Of a stretch of DNA of 64,000 nucleotides, positions 26,108 through 33,102 are shown one piece after another. The translations under genes and the position numbers were made by a program. The notes under the pieces are model-generated. The model ran no database searches and was not told where the DNA came from. It worked only from the letters and a program-made list of their open reading frames with translations. Source of the stretch: an uncultured Litoreibacter sp. (GTDB lineage Bacteria > Pseudomonadota > Alphaproteobacteria > Rhodobacterales > Rhodobacteraceae). Numbering within the stretch: position 1 is the first letter of the stretch; the number at the start of each line of letters is the position of its first letter. The DNA is taken from the NCBI GenBank assembly GCA_947501685.1, contig CANMWQ010000001.1:558001-622000 (forward strand), written 5' to 3'.

Positions 26108-26614
26108 ATGTCTGACGAACCTACCTCTCAGGTCATCACGGGGATTACGCCCTCCGCGCCGCGCCGGATGTTTGGCACGGGCGTCTTGTACGGCTTGGGG
26201 CTGCTATTGCTCTACATCGCCGCGACCAACCCGCCATCTTTCGTATATGCGGTCTTCTTGGTCGTGTGTGGAGCTGCCTGCCTTTATGGCGGATACCGCA
26301 TGTGGGAGGTCACCGGCCGCGTGATCGAACTCACCGAAGAGGAACTGCGCTTGTCCGACGGCACCCTGATTTGCCGGACCGAGGACATCCAGAAAATCGA
26401 CCGCTCGCTCTTTGCATTCAAGCCCTCCAACGGGTTCCTTGTCACCACCAAAGTCAGCTATCCTTTCAAATGGGCACCCGGTTTGTGGTGGCGGTTCGGC
26501 AAGCGCATCGGGATCGGCGGAGTGACCCCCGGTGCCCAAGGTAAGATCATGGCGGACACGTTGGCGGCCTTGGTCGCCCAGCGCAACGGGCTGTTCAAAG
26601 AGCTGGACCTCTAG
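26108..26614 (+). CDS. Hypothetical membrane protein with PH-like C-terminal domain
   Basis: This 168-residue protein has two closely spaced transmembrane helices (VLYGLGLLLLYIAAT and FVYAVFLVVCGAACLYGGY). A C-terminal beta-rich region of about 90 residues follows (VIELTEEELRLSDGTLICRT) and resembles bacterial PH-like domains. I do not recognise a named family. The second ATG (26108) is chosen because AAAGGAA sits 7 bases upstream, while the first ATG is only 1 base from it. Confidence 0.6.
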   Translation: MSDEPTSQVITGITPSAPRRMFGTGVLYGLGLLLLYIAATNPPSFVYAVFLVVCGAACLYGGYRMWEVTGRVIELTEEELRLSDGTLICRTEDIQKIDRSLFAFKPSNGFLVTTKVSYPFKWAPGLWWRFGKRIGIGGVTPGAQGKIMADTLAALVAQRNGLFKELDL

Positions 26615-26621
26615 CTGAACA

Positions 26622-26652
26622 GAAAAAGCCGCGCACTTGTTCGGCGCGGCTT
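26622..26652 (-). terminator. Rho-independent terminator of the glutamate dehydrogenase gene
   Basis: AAGCCGCGC (26626-26634) and GCGCGGCTT (26644-26652) form a perfect 9-bp stem with a 9-base loop. Read on the minus strand, it is followed by a T-run (CTTTTTCT). It lies 18 bases after the glutamate dehydrogenase stop and also separates the convergent plus-strand gene. Confidence 0.85.
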
Positions 26653-26670
26653 GAATACCTCTGAAAAAGT

Positions 26671-28101
26671 TTACAGCCCCTTGGCGCGGTAGCTGGCCGC
26701 GATACGGTCGATGGACACCAGATAGGCGGCCATTCGCAGGTCTTCGACATCGTCGCGCTCATGCCAGACCTTACGCATTGCTTGGTATGCGGTGCGCATC
26801 GTGTCATCCAGCCCGGAGCGCACCAGCTCCAGCTCTCCCGCGCCGCGCATATAGTTGTCTTTAAAATCGGAGCTCAATTCCCAACCCAGCCCCTTGTCAG
26901 CGGACAGACGCTCCAGCTCTTCAATCAGGGCGCGGTGCTGCGCCTCTTCCTGGCGCTTTTCCATGCGACCAAAGCGAATGTGGCTCAGGTTCTTGACCCA
27001 TTCGAAATAGGAGACCGTCACCCCCCCCGCATTGGCATAAAGATCGGGGATGATCACGCAGCCCTTGCTGCGCAGGATCTCGTCCGCACCGGCAGTGACT
27101 GGCCCGTTTGCGGCCTCGATGATCAGCGGCGCTTTGATGTTCTTGGCGTTTGACAGGTTGATCACCCCCTCAAGCGCCGCCGGAATAAGGATGTCGCACT
27201 CATATTCAAGCGCCGCGGACCCATCGGCCACATAGGTCCCCTTGGGGTAGCCCGAAACGCCACCGTGATCGGCGATCCACGCGCGCAGGTCTTCGACGTC
27301 AATCCCGTTCTCATCATGAATTGCGCCGTCGCGTTCGATGATTGCGGTGATCAGGCTGCCGTCGTCCTCCGACAAGAACTTGGCCGCGTGGTAGCCCACA
27401 TTTCCCAAGCCCTGGACGATGATGCGCTTGCCTTTCAATGTACCTTCAAGACCGGCTTTGGCCATGTCCTCGGGGTAGCGGAAGAACTCCTGCAGGGCGT
27501 ATTCTACGCCGCGACCCGTGGCCTCTGTGCGGCCCTGAATGCCGCCTGCATTGATCGGTTTGCCCGTCACGCATGCGCGTGCGTTGATATCCGTGGTGTT
27601 CATCCGGGCATATTGATCGGCAATCCACGCCATTTCCCGCTCCCCGGTGCCCATATCCGGCGCAGGTACGTTCTGGGACGGATGGATCAGGTCGCGCTTT
27701 GCCAGCTCATAGGCGAAACGACGGGTGATCTGCTCCAGCTCATGTTCTTCCCATGCGTTGGGGTCGATGCGCAATCCGCCCTTTGAGCCGCCAAACGGTG
27801 TTTCAACCAGCGCGCATTTGAACGTCATAAGCGCCGCAAGCGCCTCCACCTCATCTTGGTGCACCGCCATGGCAAACCGGATGCCGCCCTTTACGGGTTC
27901 CATATGCTCTGAATGAACGGCGCGGTAGCCGGTGAATGTGTGGAGCTCACCGCGAAGACGGACCCCAAAACGAACTGTGTAGGTGGCGTTGCAGACCCGA
28001 ATTTTTTCTTCCAGCCCTGGAGGCAGATCCATCAGCTTCACCGCTCTACTATACATCAGCTCAACGGAATCTCGGAAAGATGGTTCGGTGTGTGCGCTCA
28101 T
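26671..28101 (-). CDS. gdhA: Glutamate dehydrogenase (Glu/Leu/Phe/Val dehydrogenase family)
   Basis: This 476-residue enzyme interconverts glutamate with 2-oxoglutarate and ammonia. The substrate site is in PFGGSKGGLRIDP (catalytic Lys) with PAPDMGTGEREM, and the Rossmann motif is VQGLGNVGYHAAKFL. It is somewhat longer than the ~450-residue enteric NADP enzyme. Cofactor preference cannot be stated from the motifs I can see. It is monocistronic, with its own terminator, and divergent from the Tad-like genes. Confidence 0.93.
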   Translation of the reverse strand: MSAHTEPSFRDSVELMYSRAVKLMDLPPGLEEKIRVCNATYTVRFGVRLRGELHTFTGYRAVHSEHMEPVKGGIRFAMAVHQDEVEALAALMTFKCALVETPFGGSKGGLRIDPNAWEEHELEQITRRFAYELAKRDLIHPSQNVPAPDMGTGEREMAWIADQYARMNTTDINARACVTGKPINAGGIQGRTEATGRGVEYALQEFFRYPEDMAKAGLEGTLKGKRIIVQGLGNVGYHAAKFLSEDDGSLITAIIERDGAIHDENGIDVEDLRAWIADHGGVSGYPKGTYVADGSAALEYECDILIPAALEGVINLSNAKNIKAPLIIEAANGPVTAGADEILRSKGCVIIPDLYANAGGVTVSYFEWVKNLSHIRFGRMEKRQEEAQHRALIEELERLSADKGLGWELSSDFKDNYMRGAGELELVRSGLDDTMRTAYQAMRKVWHERDDVEDLRMAAYLVSIDRIAASYRAKGL

Positions 28102-28443
28102 GATGGCTCCCGCGGGTTGAGGTGGGTCGGTGAGTGGGGTGATTAAAATTTAGGCGATTTACGAATGAGCCTAACGGCAATCAGGCGCATATAGCCAGCT
28201 ACTCTTAAACATTTCCCTAAATTCCAATTGCCAGTCGCAGAGCCGATTCGGGCATGCAGTGGCATTAATCTGAAAATGGAAACACTCCTGCAAATCGAAG
28301 TAATTTGTCTGTTTTGAAAGGTTAATATGACCTGAATCAGGCCGATCTTGCCAAATTCTAGCCACAGTATTCGGGTCAATTGGCTTTGGACGAGTCTCGT
28401 CCGAGTAATTTTTCGTGCGTGCTGGCACAGGGGAAGGGCAGTC
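28102..28443. other. Intergenic region between gdhA and the Tad-like operon
   Basis: This 342-base stretch must hold two divergent promoters. It is AT-richer than its surroundings. I see no convincing gene. The one distinct element is GGACGAG-T-CTCGTCC (28388-28402), a 7-1-7 palindrome 42 bases before the TadG-like start and followed by GAGTAATTTTT. It could be an operator or a weak leader terminator. Confidence 0.5.
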
Positions 28444-30171
28444 ATGAGTGGCTCAAAGGGAATGAAGATGAAACGATTTGGCCAAGGGCGCGTGATGCGC
28501 CGCGCAATGGGGTTCCGCCGCGAAGAAGGCGGCGCGATGATTATTTTTGGCCTGACCATCTTCGTTATGATGCTGTGGGTCGGTGGGATGGCTATCGACT
28601 TCATGCGTTTCGAATACGACCGTTCCCGCGTGCAATACACCCTTGACCGCGCGGCTCTTGCTGCTGCTTCTTTGACCCAGACCGAAGACTGTGAAACAGT
28701 CGCCTTGGACTACTTCACCAAGGCTGGCATCAACACCTCCGCTGTGAGCGTGGTCGGCAATTGTAATGACCTCTCTAAAACAGTGCAGATCTCTGCTCGT
28801 ACAGAGGTCAAGAGCATGTTCTTGAACCTGCTTGGTATTGACCAGATGGTCGCCTCAGGTACCAGCACCGCTGAGGAAAGCACACAAGACGTTGAGATTA
28901 GCCTCGTGCTAGATGTTTCCGGCTCGATGAACTATTTGGATAACTCTGGCTCTCAGACCAAACTTGCAGCGCTGCAGACCGCGGCAAAGGAATTTTTGGA
29001 TGCTCTTCTGACAGAAGATAATGTCGGTCGTGTGTCGGTCAACATCATTCCCTATAACATGCAGGTCCATGCAGGCGAGGACGTGCTGAACCAACTGAAC
29101 GTCACGGACGAGCATAACTATTCGCATTGCATTGATTTCGAAGAGGCAGACTTTGAGACCGTCGAAATCTCTAGCAATGTCGCAGGTGCGTTGTCTTTGG
29201 GGGAGATCTCACTCGACGCATCCCCAATGGGCAACACGAATGACCTGCAACGGACCGGACATTTTGATTCGTACTGGACCACGATCAATCACCCGAATAC
29301 GAGCGTTGACGACAATCAGCCCCGTGCGCTCGTTTGTCCGATATCTGATGCATCTCGGATCACTCTGATGTCGGAAAATCTCGAACAGTTGGGCGATCGG
29401 ATCGACGCTCTCGTGGCAGGTGGCAACACTTCGATCGATTTGGGCGTCAAGTGGGGTTCGTATTTCCTCAACCCCAGGGCCGAGCTGGTCTTGAAGAACA
29501 TGCCTTCAGATTCTGAAAACTTCACCACTGGCGGCATACCCGCTGCTTTTGCTGGTCGCCCGTTTGAATATGATCGTGACAACACGCTCAAAATTCTTGT
29601 GGTGATGACCGACGGCGTCAATACACCGCAATTTATGTTGGATGACAATTACACTGAAGGTGACTCTACCTTGTGGTGGGATCCGGATGACAGCCAATCA
29701 AACACATGGATGTCGCATTACAGGCCACGCCCGGGTTGGAACAACGACTACTTCATGTCACGTGGGGACTACACCGAGGATTATTTCAGTGGCACGCGCC
29801 GCGATCAGGGCCGCGATGAAAGGCTGACCTGGCCTGAGGTTTGGGCCATGATGAGTGTTAAGTACTTCGCGTACTACTATCAATACGCCCGCGACTGGGA
29901 TGTGAACGATTACTGGGACACCTACAATGATGTGTTTAATTACGTCCGCTCGGATGAAAAGAATAACCGTCTGCAAGATGCTTGCGATGCGGCAAAGAGC
30001 GAAGATGTCATCGTCTATACAATCGGGTTCGAAGTCTCGGACCAGTCGGCCGTCGTCATGGAAAGATGCGCCAGTTCCGCGAGCAACTTTTTCCGTGTTG
30101 AAGGCACCGAGATCTCTGAGGCTTTCGGTGAGATCGCAAATGCTATCCAGCGTCTGAAACTGACCTTCTAA
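28444..30171 (+). CDS. TadG-like pilus assembly protein with vWA domain
   Basis: This 575-residue protein has the TadG architecture. An N-terminal membrane helix (GGAMIIFGLTIFVMMLWVGG) is followed by MAIDFMRFEYDRSRVQYTLDRAALAAA, the Tad/TadG N-terminal pattern. A von Willebrand A domain follows, with the MIDAS motif DVSGSM and TDGVNTP. A large aromatic- and Asp-rich insertion (about residues 405-495) lies within the vWA half. It is followed by TadE- and TadF-like genes but no tadA/B/C or cpaB, so the secretion machinery must be elsewhere. The ATG at 28444 is chosen; GGGAAGGGCAG precedes it. Confidence 0.82.
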   Translation: MSGSKGMKMKRFGQGRVMRRAMGFRREEGGAMIIFGLTIFVMMLWVGGMAIDFMRFEYDRSRVQYTLDRAALAAASLTQTEDCETVALDYFTKAGINTSAVSVVGNCNDLSKTVQISARTEVKSMFLNLLGIDQMVASGTSTAEESTQDVEISLVLDVSGSMNYLDNSGSQTKLAALQTAAKEFLDALLTEDNVGRVSVNIIPYNMQVHAGEDVLNQLNVTDEHNYSHCIDFEEADFETVEISSNVAGALSLGEISLDASPMGNTNDLQRTGHFDSYWTTINHPNTSVDDNQPRALVCPISDASRITLMSENLEQLGDRIDALVAGGNTSIDLGVKWGSYFLNPRAELVLKNMPSDSENFTTGGIPAAFAGRPFEYDRDNTLKILVVMTDGVNTPQFMLDDNYTEGDSTLWWDPDDSQSNTWMSHYRPRPGWNNDYFMSRGDYTEDYFSGTRRDQGRDERLTWPEVWAMMSVKYFAYYYQYARDWDVNDYWDTYNDVFNYVRSDEKNNRLQDACDAAKSEDVIVYTIGFEVSDQSAVVMERCASSASNFFRVEGTEISEAFGEIANAIQRLKLTF

Positions 30172-30187
30172 GGTATCGGAGTTCCTA

Positions 30188-30718
30188 GTGAGAAACCTGT
30201 TCAAAATCTGGCGGCGCGCCAAATCAGAGGATGGCAACGCCACCGTCGAGTTTGTGCTCGTCGTACCAGTGTTCTTGCTGCTCTTTGTGTCGATCTTCGA
30301 GCTGGGAATGGCCACCATTCGCTTGACCATCTTGGAGCATGGCATGGACAGCGCCATGCGCGATGTTCGGTTGGGCACCAGCCAAACGTTCTCGCGGGAG
30401 CAAATTCGCGACAGGGTCTGCGACAAGGCCGCAATGTTGAAGGACTGCAGGGAAAACTTGCTTCTCGAAATGGTGGTCATCAACCGTAACACGTTTGATC
30501 TTCCGCCTGTGCGGGCGACCTGTATCAACAAGAACGAATCTGCCCTTCCAATCACGGATTTCAGCAATGGTGGGCCAAGTGACCTGATGTTTATCCGGGC
30601 CTGCTACGTCATCGATCCGCTGTACCCGTCCCTCGGGCTTGGCGCGATGCTGAAAACCGATGAGGCCGGAAATATGCAGCTTGTCGCGAGTTCGATCTTT
30701 GCACAGGAGCCAAACTGA
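30188..30718 (+). CDS. TadE-like minor pseudopilin
   Basis: This 176-residue protein has the TadE signature near the N-terminus: SEDGNATVEFVLVVPVFLLL, with the invariant Glu in the hydrophobic stretch. Three cysteines in the periplasmic part may form disulphides. Translation starts at a GTG with TCGGAG upstream. It lies 16 bases after the vWA gene and its TGA overlaps the next ATG by one base (TGATG). Confidence 0.85.
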   Translation: MRNLFKIWRRAKSEDGNATVEFVLVVPVFLLLFVSIFELGMATIRLTILEHGMDSAMRDVRLGTSQTFSREQIRDRVCDKAAMLKDCRENLLLEMVVINRNTFDLPPVRATCINKNESALPITDFSNGGPSDLMFIRACYVIDPLYPSLGLGAMLKTDEAGNMQLVASSIFAQEPN

Positions 30719-31422
30719 TGTTTCAGACAAAAATCCTGCTTCCCCGCGCTTGGGAAAAGTTGGCCAGCTGCTTTCGGCGAGAAGACGGCTCAGTAACGAT
30801 TGAAGCTGTTATCATCATGCCACTTCTGGCGGCGTTTTACTGCGCAACTTTCGTGTGGTTCGATGCCTACCGGCAAAAGACGCTGGTAATGAAGGCCAGC
30901 TACGCAGTAAGCGATGTGCTGTCCCGCCAAGAGGAAGTCGACGAGCCGTTTCTCGACAATATGCGTGACGTACTCGACTACATGATCCCAAGTAATGCCG
31001 CTCCAAAAATGCGGATTTCTTTGATCAACAGCGTGCATGACTCTGATGGCGAAAGTATCTATACAGTGGTTTGGTCGTACGGTCCAAACGGTATGAATGA
31101 TCTGACACAGGCTGATATCGACGCCGACTCCTCATGGATTCCGCTGATGGGTGATGATGACAATGTTGTCGTTACCGAAACAGCCGTTTTGTACCAGCCA
31201 ATCTTTCGGGTTGGTATCGAAGACAAGGTCTATCGCAACACAATCGTGACGCGGCCTCGTTTTCATCCGACCTTGGCCAAAGCAGATGAGCCAGATACGT
31301 CTACAGATTTTGAAGATGAAGATGATCATGGCGATGGCAGTCAGATTGGTTCAGAAGACGGAAGCGATACCGGTGGTGAGTCAACCGGGAATGGCAACGT
31401 CGGTGGTTCAGGCGCCACATGA
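30718..31422 (+). CDS. TadE/TadF-like minor pseudopilin with acidic tail
   Basis: This 234-residue protein begins with a basic segment and the pseudopilin-like EDGSVTIEAVIIMPLLAAFY. A globular domain follows. The last 45 residues are a low-complexity acidic and glycine tail (TSTDFEDEDDHGDGSQIG, then GGESTGNGNVGGSGAT). It is translationally coupled to the TadE gene, and a terminator follows. The three genes look like an accessory set for a Flp-type pilus or surface structure. Confidence 0.78.
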   Translation: MFQTKILLPRAWEKLASCFRREDGSVTIEAVIIMPLLAAFYCATFVWFDAYRQKTLVMKASYAVSDVLSRQEEVDEPFLDNMRDVLDYMIPSNAAPKMRISLINSVHDSDGESIYTVVWSYGPNGMNDLTQADIDADSSWIPLMGDDDNVVVTETAVLYQPIFRVGIEDKVYRNTIVTRPRFHPTLAKADEPDTSTDFEDEDDHGDGSQIGSEDGSDTGGESTGNGNVGGSGAT

Positions 31423-31459
31423 TTTGACGCGAATGAAGCCATAGATCTAATCAAAGAAG

Positions 31460-31484
31460 GCGGCCCGAGGAGGGCCGCTTTTCT
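31460..31484 (+). terminator. Rho-independent terminator after the Tad-like operon
   Basis: GCGGCCC (31460-31466) pairs with GGGCCGC (31472-31478) around a 5-base loop, followed by TTTTCTGTTT. It lies 37 bases after the last Tad-like gene. Confidence 0.85.
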
Positions 31485-31560
31485 GTTTCGAGGCCAGAAT
31501 TTGCCATGCCCCGGTATTGAACTCGCTTGAAGGCGGTGCTTTGCTTTCAAATTGAGGTTT

Positions 31561-31570
31561 GGGGGGGGGG
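31561..31570 (+). repeat. Ten-G homopolymer in the soxB ribosome-binding region
   Basis: An uninterrupted run of ten G residues ends 6 bases before the soxB ATG, where the Shine-Dalgarno sequence would be. No other GGAGG-like site is near. Length changes in the run would alter the spacing of the ribosome-binding site. It may also be sensitive to sequencing error. Confidence 0.7.
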
Positions 31571-31576
31571 ACGTCT

Positions 31577-32830
31577 ATGGGGTACAACGCGCTTAGAGTT
31601 CTAAAGGAGGGCCTTACTGGCAATGCGGGCTGGCGCCCGATCTGGCGAAGCCCTGAACCCAAAGCCGAGTATGACATGATCATCATCGGCGGTGGCGGTC
31701 ATGGGCTCTCCACCGCATATTACCTCGCCAAGAACCATGGGATCGCCAACATTGCTGTGTTGGAAAAAGGCTATATCGGCTCCGGCAATATCGGCCGCAA
31801 CACAACCATCGTACGGGCCAATTACTTTCTGCCCGGCAATTCCGAATTCTACTCCCATTCACTCAAGCTTTGGGAGGGGTTGGAGCAAGAGCTCAATTAC
31901 AACGTGATGATGTCCCAGCGCGGCGTGATCATGCTGTGCCATTCAGACGGGCAGCGTGACGCCTTTGCGCGACGCGGCAACGCGATGATCAACCAAGGCG
32001 ACGACGCCGAGCTGTGGTCGCCGGAACAAGTGCGCGCCGAAATTCCCTATCTCGACTTCGACAATACACGGTTCCCAATTTACGGCGGGCTGATGCATGG
32101 CCGCGGCGGCTCTGCCCGCCATGATGCAGTCGCTTGGGGCTACGCGCGCGGCGCGGATCGTCTTGGCGTGGACTTGATCCAGAACTGCGAGGTTACGGGG
32201 ATTGATGTCGTCGGTGGCGTCGTCAAAGGCGTGCAAACCTCTCGCGGTGCGATCCGGGCCAAGAAGGTCGGCATCGTCACCGCAGGCCGATCCAGTCAGG
32301 TCGCGGCAATGGCAGGGATCGAGGTGCCGATTGAAAGCCACGTGCTGCAGGCCTTTGTATCCGAAGGGCTCAAACCCGCGATTGACCACGTGATCAGCTA
32401 CGGCATGGGGCATTTTTATATCAGCCAGTCGGACAAAGGCGGGTTGGTCTTTGGCGGTGATCTGGATTTCTACGCCTCCTACGCCCAACGCGGCAATCTG
32501 CCGATGATGGAACACGTCATGGAGGCCGGGATGACGCTGATGCCCGCAATCGGAAAGGCCAAGGTCTTGCGCAGTTGGGGCGGCATCATGGACATGACGC
32601 CCGACGGCTCATTTGTGATCGACCGCTCAGAGGTGGACGGGCTCTACATGGATTGCGGCTGGTGCTATGGCGGGTTCAAGGCCGTGCCCGCCAGCGGTTG
32701 GTGCATGGCGCATCTGATGGCCGAGGACCGCCCCCATGAGGTGGCGCAGCGGCACACGTTCGAACGCTTTGAAACAGGCGAAGGCCTGATGGATGAAGAG
32801 GGCACCGGCTCTCAACACAACCTGCATTAG
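31577..32830 (+). CDS. soxB: Sarcosine oxidase beta subunit
   Basis: This 417-residue flavoprotein is the catalytic subunit of heterotetrameric sarcosine oxidase, which demethylates sarcosine to glycine with transfer of the C1 unit to tetrahydrofolate. FAD binding is shown by MIIIGGGGHGLSTAYYLA and GNIGRNTTIVRANY. The histidine that carries covalent FMN is in GGSARHDAVAWG. The start is the ATG at 31577 (MGYNALRVLKEG). It heads soxBDAG. Confidence 0.96.
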   Translation: MGYNALRVLKEGLTGNAGWRPIWRSPEPKAEYDMIIIGGGGHGLSTAYYLAKNHGIANIAVLEKGYIGSGNIGRNTTIVRANYFLPGNSEFYSHSLKLWEGLEQELNYNVMMSQRGVIMLCHSDGQRDAFARRGNAMINQGDDAELWSPEQVRAEIPYLDFDNTRFPIYGGLMHGRGGSARHDAVAWGYARGADRLGVDLIQNCEVTGIDVVGGVVKGVQTSRGAIRAKKVGIVTAGRSSQVAAMAGIEVPIESHVLQAFVSEGLKPAIDHVISYGMGHFYISQSDKGGLVFGGDLDFYASYAQRGNLPMMEHVMEAGMTLMPAIGKAKVLRSWGGIMDMTPDGSFVIDRSEVDGLYMDCGWCYGGFKAVPASGWCMAHLMAEDRPHEVAQRHTFERFETGEGLMDEEGTGSQHNLH

Positions 32831-32841
32831 GGGGGCACAAA

Positions 32842-33102
32842 ATGCGGATCACATGTCCTCTTTGCGGGGAACGCGACCGGCGCGAGTTTTACTACCTCGG
32901 CGCGAAAGACTACCTCAACCGCCCCGAGGAGGGCGACACGGAGGCGATGCACCGCTACCTCCATATCCGCAGCAACCCGACACAGGTCACGCAAGACCTC
33001 TGGCAACACGAAGCTGGCTGCTCTGCTTGGATCGAAGTCGAGCGCAACGTGACCACGCATGAAATCCTGTCGGTCAAACTGGTCAATGAGGCTGCCCCAT
33101 GA
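32842..33102 (+). CDS. soxD: Sarcosine oxidase delta subunit
   Basis: This 86-residue zinc-binding subunit has CPLC near the N-terminus and HEAGCSAWIEVERN further on, giving the Cys/His ligand set of the family. It is 11 bases after soxB and overlaps soxA by four bases. Confidence 0.95.
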   Translation: MRITCPLCGERDRREFYYLGAKDYLNRPEEGDTEAMHRYLHIRSNPTQVTQDLWQHEAGCSAWIEVERNVTTHEILSVKLVNEAAP

